Source: Chthonomonadales bacterium (lineage in GTDB: Bacteria; Armatimonadota; Chthonomonadetes; Chthonomonadales; CAJBBX01). From it: a DNA stretch of 64,000 nt. Under the pieces are notes generated by a model that saw nothing but the letters and a program-made list of their open reading frames with translations, was not told where the DNA came from and ran no database searches. The stretch covers positions 1 to 64,000 of the forward strand of contig JADLGO010000044.1 of NCBI GenBank assembly GCA_020849275.1, in the 5' to 3' direction. Position 1 is the first letter of the stretch. The number at the start of each line of letters is the position of its first letter. The position numbers and the translations under genes are program-made. This document shows, in pieces, positions 44,941 to 53,579 of the stretch.

Positions 44941-45594
44941 ATGAGCGCCCTGTCGACCTCGCCCAAGCTGCTGCGCGGCGCCATCGTCGGCGTCGACATC
45001 CTGAACCCGATCCCGCAGGTGATCGTGTTCCAGTACAACCCGGACGCCCTCACCCGCTCGCTCAAGCCGCGCACCATGGGCGGCGAGGGCGCCCGGTCGG
45101 AAGCCATGCGCCTGACGGGCGCGCCCGAGGAGACGATCAAGCTGGAGGTGGAGATCGACGCGGCCGACCAACTCGAGCGGGGCGACAACGTCACCGTCGG
45201 CATGGGCATCTATCCGCAGCTCTCCGCGCTGGAGATGCTGATCTACCCGCACAGCGGGCTCGTGATCGCGAACACCGTGCTGATGGCCGTCGGCACCATC
45301 GAGGTGGCGCCGCCGATGGCGCCGCTCACCCTCTTCATCTGGGGACCCAGGCGCGTGCTGCCAGTCCGTATCACCGACTTCTCGATCGCCGAGGAGGCTC
45401 ACGACCCGTCGCTCAACCCGGTCCGCGCCAGGGTGTCGCTCGGCCTGCGCGCGCTCAGCTACAACGACTTCTCCGTCACCCATCCCGGCTACGCCCTCTT
45501 TCTGGCGCACCAGGTCGCCAAGGAGGCGATGGCTGCGGTGGGCACGGTCACCGACGTGGCCGCCGTCGCGGGCGGCAACGTTAAGCTGTTCTGA
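44941..45594 (+). CDS. CIS tube/hub-like protein (Cis7-like N-terminal part)
   Basis: The 217-residue protein starts SPKLLRGAIVGVDILNPIPQ and VIVFQYNPDALTRSLKPRT, the start of the 'CIS tube' family (T4 gp53/gp54-type hub adaptors in Afp7/Pvc7-like proteins). The middle ETIKLEVEIDAADQLERG and RVLPVRITDFSIAEEAHDPS are also typical. In Afp7-like proteins a C-terminal LysM follows; here it is lacking and a separate LysM-like protein is encoded right after. It would join the tube to the baseplate hub. The ATG at 44941 has AGGAGG 10 bases upstream. An 88-base gap before it is the largest in the operon, with no gene I can support. Confidence 0.85.
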   Translation: MSALSTSPKLLRGAIVGVDILNPIPQVIVFQYNPDALTRSLKPRTMGGEGARSEAMRLTGAPEETIKLEVEIDAADQLERGDNVTVGMGIYPQLSALEMLIYPHSGLVIANTVLMAVGTIEVAPPMAPLTLFIWGPRRVLPVRITDFSIAEEAHDPSLNPVRARVSLGLRALSYNDFSVTHPGYALFLAHQVAKEAMAAVGTVTDVAAVAGGNVKLF

Positions 45595-45602
45595 GGAGCG
45601 TC

Positions 45603-45893
45603 ATGTTCGACCCGTCCAGCCGCTACCACGCCCTGGCGACTTCCTCCGTCATCGGGGCCGACGGCCGCCCCGTCGCCTACGTGCGGCGGCGCTTCCTGCC
45701 GCACGGAAGCCGCATGCAGCTCCTCGGCCAGGTGATCGTACAGCAGGGCGACCGCATCGACCTGGTCGCCGCCCGCGTGGCCGGCGATCCGGAGCAGTTC
45801 TGGCGCGTGGCGGACGCAAACGACGCCATGAGCCCATTCGACCTGACCGCCGAGACGGGCCGCCGCCTGCGAGTGGCGGCTCCGGAGCCCTGA
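45603..45893 (+). CDS. LysM-like/gpX-type baseplate protein
   Basis: The 96-residue protein starts FDPSSRYHALATSSVIG, contains VAYVRRRFLPHG and the LysM-like stretch VQQGDRIDLVAARVAGDPEQ followed by FWRVADANDAMSPFDLTAE. This wording is common to short baseplate proteins of P2 gpX and eCIS Cis7 C-terminal domains; the LysM fold binds glycans in other settings but in tails mostly serves as an assembly module. It follows the hub protein by eight bases, and together the two would be equivalent to one Afp7-like protein. Confidence 0.8.
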   Translation: MFDPSSRYHALATSSVIGADGRPVAYVRRRFLPHGSRMQLLGQVIVQQGDRIDLVAARVAGDPEQFWRVADANDAMSPFDLTAETGRRLRVAAPEP

Positions 45894-45897
45894 GGCC

Positions 45898-47046
45898 ATG
45901 ATCCTGGGCATTCACCTCACGCTTCTGATCGGTTCCGTGGTGCCCGTGCCCGCGCCCCTGCCCGTCGCCGAGGCGCTTGAGAGCGTCGAGGTGACGCACA
46001 ACGACGAGGGCCGCTCCGGCTTCCAGCTCACCTTTGAGATCGGCCGGTCGGGACCGTGGGACCTGGTGGACTACCCGCTGCTGCGGAACCCGCTCGTGCG
46101 GCCCTTCAGCCGCGTGATCCTGCTCGTGCTCTTCAATGTGACGCCGCGCGTGCTGATGGACGGGTTCATCACCAACGTGCAGGTGGCCCCCGGGGCCGAG
46201 CCCGGCGCCGGCCGTCTCACCGTGACCGGCGAGGACGTAACGGTGATGATGGACATGGAGAAGAAGACGCGCGAGCACCCGGCGCAGGACGAGACCGTGA
46301 TCGCCAGCAAGATCCTGCTCAGCTACATGCAGTACCTCCTGCTGCCGCCGCTCGTGGTGCCGCCGTTGGTGATCGACCCGCCGGTGCCCGTGGAGCGCAC
46401 GCCCGCCCAGAGCTCGACCGACCTGGAGTACCTCAACGAGATGGCGGGCCGCCACGGGCACGTCTTCTTCGTGACGCCGGGGCCAGCCCCCGGCCAGAAC
46501 CTGGCGCACTGGGGCCCGCCGCCGCGCGGCACCGTGCCGCAGCGCGCGCTCTCCACGAACATGGGCCCGGCCACCAACGTGCGGAGCATGAGCTTTCAGT
46601 ACAACGCGCTCGCGCCCACGCTCGTGGCCGGGCAGATCCAGGACCGCCTCACCAACCAGAGCGTGCCGTTCCGCTCGCTCCCGCTCAGCACGCGCGTGCC
46701 GCTCGCAAGCCTTCCGGCCCTGCCGCTCAACCTGCCGAACGTGCGCACCACGCGGCTGGAGAACAGCCAGGGCCTCAGCTTCGTTCAGGCCATGGCGCGC
46801 GCGCAGTCGGTGACCACCCGGTCCACCGACAACGTGGTTACCGCGAGCGGCGATCTGGACGCTCTGCGCTACGGGGAGATACTTCGGCCGCGCGGCATCG
46901 TGGGCGTGCGCGGGGCCGGCTTCAGCTACGACGGCTTCTACTACGTGAAGCGGGTCACACACAAGATCCGCCGGGGGGAGTACATGCAGGCGTTCACGCT
47001 CACCCGTGAGGGGACCGGGGCGCTCTCGCCGGTGGTTGCGCCATGA
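45898..47046 (+). CDS. Baseplate hub protein, gp27/gpD-like (Cis8 first half)
   Basis: The 382-residue protein has the phage late control D/gp27-like order: short beta-rich N-terminus (GIHLTLLIGSVVPVPAPLPV, SVEVTHNDEGRSGFQLTFE), a middle domain (VLMDGFITNVQVAPGAEPG, LTVTGEDVTVMMDMEKK), a linker and a C-terminal part (GFSYDGFYYVKRVTHKIRRG) that closes the ring in hub trimers. In Afp8/VgrG this is fused to the gp5-like spike; here the next gene encodes that half. It is coupled to the spike gene by an ATGA overlap. Confidence 0.85.
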   Translation: MILGIHLTLLIGSVVPVPAPLPVAEALESVEVTHNDEGRSGFQLTFEIGRSGPWDLVDYPLLRNPLVRPFSRVILLVLFNVTPRVLMDGFITNVQVAPGAEPGAGRLTVTGEDVTVMMDMEKKTREHPAQDETVIASKILLSYMQYLLLPPLVVPPLVIDPPVPVERTPAQSSTDLEYLNEMAGRHGHVFFVTPGPAPGQNLAHWGPPPRGTVPQRALSTNMGPATNVRSMSFQYNALAPTLVAGQIQDRLTNQSVPFRSLPLSTRVPLASLPALPLNLPNVRTTRLENSQGLSFVQAMARAQSVTTRSTDNVVTASGDLDALRYGEILRPRGIVGVRGAGFSYDGFYYVKRVTHKIRRGEYMQAFTLTREGTGALSPVVAP

Positions 47047-47540
47047 ACGAGTTCTACGGCAAGTACCGGGGCAAGGTGGAGAACAACGTGGACCCGCTCC
47101 AGCAGGGGCGCGTTCAGGTGAGCGCGCCGGCGGTGCTTGGCGACGGGAGGATGAGCTGGGCGATGCCCTGCGTGCCCTACGGCGGGCCCGGGGTCGGCCT
47201 CTTCGCCATCCCGCCCAACGGCGCGAGCGTATGGGTGGAGTTCGAGGGCGGCGACCCGGACAAGCCCATCTGGAGCGGGTGCTTCTGGGGCATCGGCGAA
47301 GTGCCCGTGCTGCCCGCCCTGGCGGCGATGAAGGTGTGGAAGACCGACGGCATCACGCTGACCCTGAGCGACCTTCCGGGCCTCGGCGGCGTGACGCTGG
47401 AGGTGAGCCCGCCGCTCGTGCAGGTACCGCTGAAGATGATCTTTGACGCCACCGGCATCGAGTTGAGCGGCGGCGCCGCCAGCGTGAAGCTCACGCCGAC
47501 CAGTGTCTCGCTCAACAACGGTGCCCTGGAGGTGATGTGA
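47043..47540 (+). CDS. Spike/OB-fold protein, gp5/gpV-like (Cis8 second half)
   Basis: The 165-residue protein starts NEFYGKYRGKVENNVDPLQQ and GRVQVSAPAVLG, the gpV/gp5 OB-fold of phage baseplates, with NGASVWVEFEGGDPDKPIWS in the middle. Its C-terminal 60 residues (ITLTLSDLPGLGGVTLEVS and ASVKLTPTSVSLNNGALEV) form the beta-prism or needle that carries the PAAR-like tip. The spike punctures the target membrane. It overlaps the hub gene before it and its stop overlaps the tip gene (TGATG). Confidence 0.92.
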   Translation: MNEFYGKYRGKVENNVDPLQQGRVQVSAPAVLGDGRMSWAMPCVPYGGPGVGLFAIPPNGASVWVEFEGGDPDKPIWSGCFWGIGEVPVLPALAAMKVWKTDGITLTLSDLPGLGGVTLEVSPPLVQVPLKMIFDATGIELSGGAASVKLTPTSVSLNNGALEVM

Positions 47541-47875
47541 TGCCTGGCTTCCTGATGCATGTGGGCGCGCAGGCCATCTGCCCGCACGGCGGCCAGGTGA
47601 GCGTCGTCTCGAGCAACCTGCGGGTGAAGGCGATGGGCCAGCCCGTCGCAACCGCCGCCGACACCTTTCTCATCGCCGGGTGCGCCTTCACGGTCCCACC
47701 CCCCAAGCCGCAGCCGTGTGTGCGGGTCACGTGGTTGGCGCCCGCGCTGCGCGTGAGGGTGAGCGGACAGCCCGCGATCCTCCAGACGAGTACCGGCATC
47801 TGCCAGAGCGCCGAGCAGATCCCGCAGGGCCCGCCGACCGTGACGACGACGCAGACGCGCGTGCGGGGCACGTGA
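47540..47875 (+). CDS. PAAR-like spike-tip protein (Cis10-like)
   Basis: The 111-residue protein reads MPGFLMHVGAQAICPHGGQV, then VSSNLRVKAMGQPVATAADT, FLIAGCAFTVPPPKP and SGQPAILQTSTGICQ. Repeated short beta turns with conserved His, Cys and Gly are typical of PAAR-like tips of eCIS (His and three Cys could bind metal). It would sit on the tip of the spike. It starts at 47540 with TGATG coupling to the spike stop. Confidence 0.83.
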   Translation: MPGFLMHVGAQAICPHGGQVSVVSSNLRVKAMGQPVATAADTFLIAGCAFTVPPPKPQPCVRVTWLAPALRVRVSGQPAILQTSTGICQSAEQIPQGPPTVTTTQTRVRGT

Positions 47876-47919
47876 CCCCGAGCGGCTGCAACGCCGCGCG
47901 AGACAGCGAGGTACGAGGG

Positions 47920-48276
47920 ATGCAGGTCGACTACCCCTTTCATGTGGACGGACGCGGGCGCACGGCGGAGGCCGGGCAGGACGAGCACATCCGCGACCTG
48001 ATCGAGCAGGTGCTCTTCACCTCCCCTGGGGAGCGTGTCAACCGCCCGGACTTCGGCAGCGGCCTGATGCAACTCGTGTTCGCGCCCAGCAGCGACGAAC
48101 TGGCGACCGCCACCCAGTTCCTTGCCCAGGGCGCGCTGCAGAAGTGGCTCGGCGACCTGATCCAGGTGGTTGATGTGGAAGCCACCAGCGAGGACTCGCT
48201 GCTCAGGGTCACCGTGCGCTACGTGGTGCGCGCCACGCAGCAGACCGAGGTGGCGCGCTTTAGCCGGGAGATCTAG
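47920..48276 (+). CDS. gp25-like baseplate wedge protein (Cis9-like)
   Basis: The 118-residue protein begins MQVDYPFHVDGRGRTAEAGQ and contains HIRDLIEQVLFTSPGERVNR, PDFGSGLMQLVF and the conserved C-terminal strand LLRVTVRYVVRATQQTEVA of GPW/gp25 proteins. The EPR-like core triad seen in gp25 (here FTSPGERVNRPDFGSG) is complete. I select ATG 47920, 44 bases after the tip gene, because GAGG sits eight bases upstream; a GTG at 47872 would overlap the tip stop and add 16 residues. The stop is directly followed by the next ATG. Confidence 0.93.
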   Translation: MQVDYPFHVDGRGRTAEAGQDEHIRDLIEQVLFTSPGERVNRPDFGSGLMQLVFAPSSDELATATQFLAQGALQKWLGDLIQVVDVEATSEDSLLRVTVRYVVRATQQTEVARFSREI

Positions 48277-50769
48277 ATGCCGCCGACCCTCTACTGCCCG
48301 AACGAGGCGCGCCGGGCGCTCGTGCGCGAGCATCCGGCGCTCAACGGGATCGACTTCCTGGAGGTGCTCGACGCCGTGGTGGCGGCGGACGGCCTTCGGC
48401 AGCAGACGCTGCTCGTGCACTGCTTTCGGCCCATCGCCGGGTTGGGTCGGCGCAACGTGCGTGTCGATGGCGGCGTGCGAGTCATCCCCGTGGGCGTGCT
48501 CTGGGCCTGGCGCGCCGACGCGGTGCCCGGCGGCCTCCTGACGCCTTCCGAGCAGGCCTACCTTGGCGCGCTCTCGTCGCCGGACGCCGTGCTCGCGGTG
48601 CGCACCGACGCGGTCGGCGACTATTCCACCTACACGCTTGTCCTCCGGCTCTCCGCGGCCCAGCCCGACGAGCCGCCGGACGGATTCGACCGGATCCTCT
48701 CGCGCGTCGACTTTTCGTTCAAGGTGGAGTGCGAGTCCGACTTCGACTGCGCTCCGGCCACCCTCTGCCCCGAGCCCTCCTTGCCAGCGCCGCACATCGA
48801 CTACCTTGCGCGTGACTACGCCAGCTTCCGAACCGTGATGCTGGACCGGCTCGCGGCCCTGGCGCCGGAATGGACGGAGCGTAGCCCGGCGGACGTCGGC
48901 ATCGCCATCGTCGAGGCCGTCGCGTTCGTCGGCGATCAACTCAGCTACTACCAGGACGCCGTGGCGACCGAGGCTTACCTGGGCACCGCCCGCCGCCGCC
49001 TCTCCGTGCGGCGACACGCGCGGCTGGTCGGCTACCCGATGCATGACGGGTGCAACGCGCGCGCCTGGGTGAGCTTCGCGGTGACCGCCGGCTCGAGCGC
49101 CGACGGCGCCCTCCTGCCCACCGGAACGCTCGTGCTCGGCCGCGACGCCGACGCCGGCGTCGCGGTCGCGTCCGACCCGCCCCAGGCGCTGGAGCGCGCC
49201 CTGGCGCGCAACCCGGCATGCTTCGAGACGCTGCACCCTCTCCGGCTGCGCGCCGCGCGGGGCGAGGTACCGCTCCATACCTGGGGGGACCCGCGCTGCT
49301 GTCTGGCGGCCGGCGCCACGGAGGCGACGCTGCTGGGCGACGCGGCCGAGTTGGACCTGCACGCGGGCGACGTGATCGTCCTGGTGGAGGCGCGCGGTCC
49401 CGAGAGCGGGCGCGAGGAGGACGCGGACCCATCCCACCGGCACGCAGTCCGCCTGTGCGCGGAGCCGGTCGGACGTCTCGACCCCGTGAGCGGCAGCGCC
49501 GTCACGCAGGTCCGCTGGTTCACCTCGGACGCGCTGCCGTTCCCGCTCTGCCTGTGGGAGTTGCCTGCGGCGGATGGGGGCGTTCTGCACACCGGCGTGG
49601 CCCTCTGCAACGTGGCACTCGCCGACCACGGCCGCACCTTCGTCGACGAGCCCCTCGAGCCCCGCCGCGTGCCTGACGAGGGACCTTACCGGCCCAGGCT
49701 GCCGCGCGCGGGCGTCACGCGCGCCGCGCCCTATGCGCACACGGAGGCCCGCGCGAAGGCGGCGATCGCGGCCATGCGGTCTGGCGCCGGTGACGCGCTC
49801 CCCGTGGTCACGCTCACCGGCGACGACGAGCGGTGGACCGCGGTTCGCGATCTGCTTGGCAGCGATCGCTTCGCCACGGAGTTCGTGGTGGAGGTCGACA
49901 ACGACGAGGAGGCGCTCCTGCGTTTCGGCGACGATGTGCTCGGCCGTCGGCCGTCGCCGGGCGCCGTGCTCGCCGCGACCTACCGGGTGGGAGGCGGGCG
50001 AGCCGGCAACGTGGGGGCGGACACACTCGCCTGCGTAGTGACCGTCCTGGTCGGCCTCGAGAGCGTGCGCAACCCCCTCCCGGCCGCGGGCGGAGCCGAT
50101 CCGGAACCGGTCGAGCAGGTGCGCCTGCTCGCGCCGGAGGCCTTCCGCACCCAGGAGCGGGCCGTGACGGAGGCCGACTACGCCGCCATCGCCGAGCGCC
50201 ACCCGGAGGTGCAGCGCGCCGCGGCCACGCGACGCTGGACCGGGAGCTGGCACACCGTGTTCGTCACGGTGGACCGCGCGGGAGGGCGACCCGTCGACCA
50301 CGGGTTCCGGGAGGAGATGCGCGGGTTCCTGGAGCGCTATCGTCTTGCCGGCCACGACGTGGAGGTCGACGCGCCGCGCTTCGTGCCGCTGGACATCGTG
50401 CTGACGGCGTGCGTGGCGCCCGGCCACTTCCGGAGCGCGGTACGGCGCGCGCTGCTGGAGCGCTTCTCCAGCAGCGTGCTGCCGGGCGGCGCCCGCGGCT
50501 TCTTCCACCCGGACGAGCTCACCTTCGGCCAGCCGGTCTACCTGAGCCGCATCGTGGCGGCCGCGATGCGGGTGCCCGGCGTGAGATGGGTCGATACGGA
50601 TGACACGCCGCCCAGGCCCACGCGGTTCCAGCGGTGGGGCCGGCTTGCGGCGGGCGAGGTCGCCGCGGGGCGCATCGAGATCGGCCGGCTGGAGATCGCC
50701 CGGGTCGACACCGATCCGAGTACGCCGGAGAACGGGCGTATCGAGTTCGTGATGGAGGGAGGCCTGTGA
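48277..50769 (+). CDS. Baseplate J/gp6-like wedge protein 1 (Cis11-like)
   Basis: The 830-residue protein has an N-terminal eCIS-specific part (PPTLYCPNEARRALVREHPA) of about 170 residues, then the baseplate J core: IDYLARDYASFRTVMLDRLA, EWTERSPADVGIAIVEAVAF and YYQDAVATEAYLGTARRRLS, and a C-terminal region (VDAPRFVPLDIVLTACVAPG, GFFHPDELTFGQPVYLSRIV) as in gp6/Afp11. It forms the ring of wedges around the hub. It starts right after the gp25 stop, and its stop is within the GTGA start of the next gene. Confidence 0.92.
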   Translation: MPPTLYCPNEARRALVREHPALNGIDFLEVLDAVVAADGLRQQTLLVHCFRPIAGLGRRNVRVDGGVRVIPVGVLWAWRADAVPGGLLTPSEQAYLGALSSPDAVLAVRTDAVGDYSTYTLVLRLSAAQPDEPPDGFDRILSRVDFSFKVECESDFDCAPATLCPEPSLPAPHIDYLARDYASFRTVMLDRLAALAPEWTERSPADVGIAIVEAVAFVGDQLSYYQDAVATEAYLGTARRRLSVRRHARLVGYPMHDGCNARAWVSFAVTAGSSADGALLPTGTLVLGRDADAGVAVASDPPQALERALARNPACFETLHPLRLRAARGEVPLHTWGDPRCCLAAGATEATLLGDAAELDLHAGDVIVLVEARGPESGREEDADPSHRHAVRLCAEPVGRLDPVSGSAVTQVRWFTSDALPFPLCLWELPAADGGVLHTGVALCNVALADHGRTFVDEPLEPRRVPDEGPYRPRLPRAGVTRAAPYAHTEARAKAAIAAMRSGAGDALPVVTLTGDDERWTAVRDLLGSDRFATEFVVEVDNDEEALLRFGDDVLGRRPSPGAVLAATYRVGGGRAGNVGADTLACVVTVLVGLESVRNPLPAAGGADPEPVEQVRLLAPEAFRTQERAVTEADYAAIAERHPEVQRAAATRRWTGSWHTVFVTVDRAGGRPVDHGFREEMRGFLERYRLAGHDVEVDAPRFVPLDIVLTACVAPGHFRSAVRRALLERFSSSVLPGGARGFFHPDELTFGQPVYLSRIVAAAMRVPGVRWVDTDDTPPRPTRFQRWGRLAAGEVAAGRIEIGRLEIARVDTDPSTPENGRIEFVMEGGL

Positions 50770-53579
50770 GCGACTTGTTGGTGAGCCGGGCGGCGGTCTG
50801 CGGCTGCTGCGGGCCGCCCTCGACGGCGGCGGACGTCCGGAACCGGCCGGGGCTGCCGGCGCTGGCCTACCGCGTCGGCGTGCACGGCCAGTTTCTGCGG
50901 CGCATGTTGGGCCGCTTGCCGCTAAGGAGCGTGCCGCCCGACGACCCTACGGGGCCCCGGCCCCTGGCCGCGCTGACGACACGAGACCCGGACGACCCGG
51001 CCATCGCCCTGCTGGACGCCGCCGCCGTCATCGACGACATCCTTGCCTTCTACCAGGAGCGCATCGCCAACGAGGGCTTCCTGCGCACCGCGACCGAGCG
51101 CCGCTCGCTGCTGGAGCTCGCGCGCACCATCGGCTACGAGCTGCGGCCCGGCGTCGCCGCGAGCGTCTACCTCTCCTTCACCGTGGACGACTCGCCCGGC
51201 TCGCCCGGGACCGCCACGGTGCCGGCCGGCACGCGCGTGCAGAGCATGCCGGCCAGCCAGGGCGAACTCCCGCAGACCTTCGAGACGGGCGTCGACCTGG
51301 CCGCGGACGCTGCCTGGAACGCCCTGCGCCCGCGCATGGCGCAGCCGCAGACCCTCGTGACGCACGACCACGCGGTCTTCTTCGCGGCGCCGGACGGCAC
51401 GGAGACCGAGGTGGAGCAGCTCTTCCTCGCCGGGCTGGGCCCCGCCGTGAAGCCCGGCGACGTGCTGCTGCTCGCCCTGCGGCCGGCCGCCGGCGGTGAC
51501 CTGGTGCCGCTGGCCCGCAGGGTGCGCGCCGTCACGCCCGACCCCGACCACAGCCGGACGCGCGTTGACTTCGGTGAGGCGGCCGCCAGGCCTCCGCCCC
51601 TGCGCCCGCTGCCGCATCCCATCGGGCGCATCCCCCTCCTGCCAATTCGCCTGGACCAGTCCGCGGTGCGGACGCACATCTTTGGCCAGCGCTGGAGCGA
51701 GGGCGGGCTGCGCGCGTTCCTCGGCATCCAGCGCTGGCGCATCGCGGACATGCTGCGCTACGTCGCCTCGCCGCCCGCGCCCCCGTTGCCGCCCGCCGAG
51801 GAGGGCGTCTTCTCGTTCGGCTCCCGCCTGGGCTTCTTCGGCGGCGCCGCGCCGCGCTTTGGCAGCCTGCCGGTGGGCACGAACCTCAAGAGCGATCCCT
51901 ACACGAGCGACTGGGACGCGGCAGACGCCGGGCTGGGCCGCACCATCTGGACCGACTCGCAGGGCACCGACTACGCGACTGCCGACGCCTATCTCGAGCG
52001 CGCCGTGCCGGGCATTCCCGACGATAGCTGGGCGCTGATCGAGAGCGACACGCAGGCGCTCACGGCGTACCGCATCCGCTCCACGGAGGAGCGGGCCCTG
52101 GCCGACTACGCCATCAGCGGCCGCGCCACCGGCCTGCGCCTGGCCAACCCCGACGGCGGGGAGGGCTCCGCCGCGCACCCGGACGGCTTTCGCGTGCGCT
52201 CCTCCGTGGCCTATGTGGAGAGCCGGCGGCTCACGCTCGCCGACATGCCGATCGAGGACGCGCTGGAGGCAGGCGATACGGAGCTGATGCTGGGCGGCCT
52301 GGTGCTCGGCCTCTCGCCGGGCCAGGCGCTCGCGCTCACGGGCACGCGGCTGGACCTTCCCGGCGTGGAGGGCAGCGAGGTCCTTCTCCTGGAGGGCATC
52401 GCGCACGATGGCGGCTTCACGGTGCTCACCTTCACCACGGGCCTCCAGCATGGCTACGAGAGGGCGTCGGTGACCATCAACGCCAATGTGACGGCGGCCA
52501 CGCACGGCGAAACGACCCGGGAGGTGCTCGGTGGTGGTGACGCCTCGAACCCCAACCAGCGCTTCACGCTAAAGAAGTGGCCCCTCACCTATGTGGCGGC
52601 GCGCACTGCCTCCGGCGCGGCCAGCACGCTCCAGCTCCGCGTGGACGGGGCGCTCTGGGAGCAGAGGCCGCGCCTGTACGACCTGGGCTCCGCCGACCGT
52701 GGCTACATCACGCGCATCGAGGACGACGGGAAGGCGAGCGTCGTCTTCGGCGACGGCCGGCGCGGCGGGCGGCCGCCCTCGGGTGTCGAGAACGTGACGG
52801 CGACCTATCGCACCGGCATCGGCATGGCCGGCATGGTCGGCGCGGGCCGCCTGACGCTGCTGCAGACGCGGCCGTTCGGCGTGCGCTCCGTCACCAACGC
52901 CGTGCCGGCATCGGGCGCCGCCGAGCCGGAGTCCCGCGACGACGCGCGCGCCAACGCGCCGCGCACGGTGCTGACGATGGATCGCATCGTCTCACTGCGC
53001 GACTACGAGGACTTCGCCGCCGGTTTCGCGGGCGTGGGTAAGGCGCAGGCCGTCGCTCTCGAGCGCGGCTCGTTTCGCCTGGTGCATGTCACCGCCGCCT
53101 CGGCGAGCGGCGACCCGATCGGACCGACCGACCCGCTGCGCGGCCTGCTCTCCGAGGCGATCCAGGCCGCGCGCGACCCGGCGCGGCCCTTCGCGCTGGA
53201 CACCTTCCTGCCTCTCTTCTTCGACGTGCGGGCCCGCGTGCTCGTCGACTCCCGCTACGTGGAGGAGGACGTGCTTGCCGCGGCGCAGCTCGCCATCCTG
53301 GAGCGCTTCTCGTTCGCCATGCGCGCGTTCGGTCAGTCCGTAACCTCCGCGGAGGTGGTGACGGTGGTTCAGGGCGTGGAGGGCGTCGTCGCCGTCGACC
53401 TGATGGACCTGCACGTGGTGGTGGAGGGAGTGAGCGTGAGCACCGTGCCGGCGGACGTGCTGCCGGCATACCGGGCGCGGCTCGCGGACCCGCTGCCCGG
53501 CTCGCCTCCGGCCGTCCTTCTGGCCGAGCTGCTGCTGGTAAACCCGGCGGGCATCACGCTGGAGAGGATGACGCCATGA
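50766..53579 (+). CDS. Baseplate J/gp6-like wedge protein 2
   Basis: The 937-residue protein has an N-terminal Cys cluster (AVCGCCGPPSTAADVRNRPG), the J-type core start RDPDDPAIALLDAAAVIDDI with YQERIANEGFLRTATERRSL, a long insertion of about 550 residues, and a gpJ-like C-terminal (TVLTMDRIVSLRDYEDFAAG, FDVRARVLVDSRYVEEDVLA). The same pattern is seen in the 'putative baseplate assembly protein' of environmental eCIS. The GTG at 50766 overlaps the previous stop. Together with the 48277 gene it would build a heterodimeric wedge, like Afp11/Afp12. Confidence 0.9.
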   Translation: MSDLLVSRAAVCGCCGPPSTAADVRNRPGLPALAYRVGVHGQFLRRMLGRLPLRSVPPDDPTGPRPLAALTTRDPDDPAIALLDAAAVIDDILAFYQERIANEGFLRTATERRSLLELARTIGYELRPGVAASVYLSFTVDDSPGSPGTATVPAGTRVQSMPASQGELPQTFETGVDLAADAAWNALRPRMAQPQTLVTHDHAVFFAAPDGTETEVEQLFLAGLGPAVKPGDVLLLALRPAAGGDLVPLARRVRAVTPDPDHSRTRVDFGEAAARPPPLRPLPHPIGRIPLLPIRLDQSAVRTHIFGQRWSEGGLRAFLGIQRWRIADMLRYVASPPAPPLPPAEEGVFSFGSRLGFFGGAAPRFGSLPVGTNLKSDPYTSDWDAADAGLGRTIWTDSQGTDYATADAYLERAVPGIPDDSWALIESDTQALTAYRIRSTEERALADYAISGRATGLRLANPDGGEGSAAHPDGFRVRSSVAYVESRRLTLADMPIEDALEAGDTELMLGGLVLGLSPGQALALTGTRLDLPGVEGSEVLLLEGIAHDGGFTVLTFTTGLQHGYERASVTINANVTAATHGETTREVLGGGDASNPNQRFTLKKWPLTYVAARTASGAASTLQLRVDGALWEQRPRLYDLGSADRGYITRIEDDGKASVVFGDGRRGGRPPSGVENVTATYRTGIGMAGMVGAGRLTLLQTRPFGVRSVTNAVPASGAAEPESRDDARANAPRTVLTMDRIVSLRDYEDFAAGFAGVGKAQAVALERGSFRLVHVTAASASGDPIGPTDPLRGLLSEAIQAARDPARPFALDTFLPLFFDVRARVLVDSRYVEEDVLAAAQLAILERFSFAMRAFGQSVTSAEVVTVVQGVEGVVAVDLMDLHVVVEGVSVSTVPADVLPAYRARLADPLPGSPPAVLLAELLLVNPAGITLERMTP

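Noticed and set aside
44921-44944. Seven-codon leader ORF before the tube-like hub gene
   Set aside because: ATG CAG ... CGA TGA overlaps the 44941 start, but such short frames occur by chance in GC-rich DNA and nothing else supports it.
42375-45209. Minus-strand ORF of 944 codons opposite the DUF4157 protein
   Set aside because: Low-complexity Arg/Gly-rich translation that spans two real plus-strand genes; it is a mirror of their codon pattern.
47512-50508. Minus-strand ORF of 998 codons opposite spike-tip, gp25 and wedge genes
   Set aside because: It crosses several well-supported genes and has no recognisable domain.
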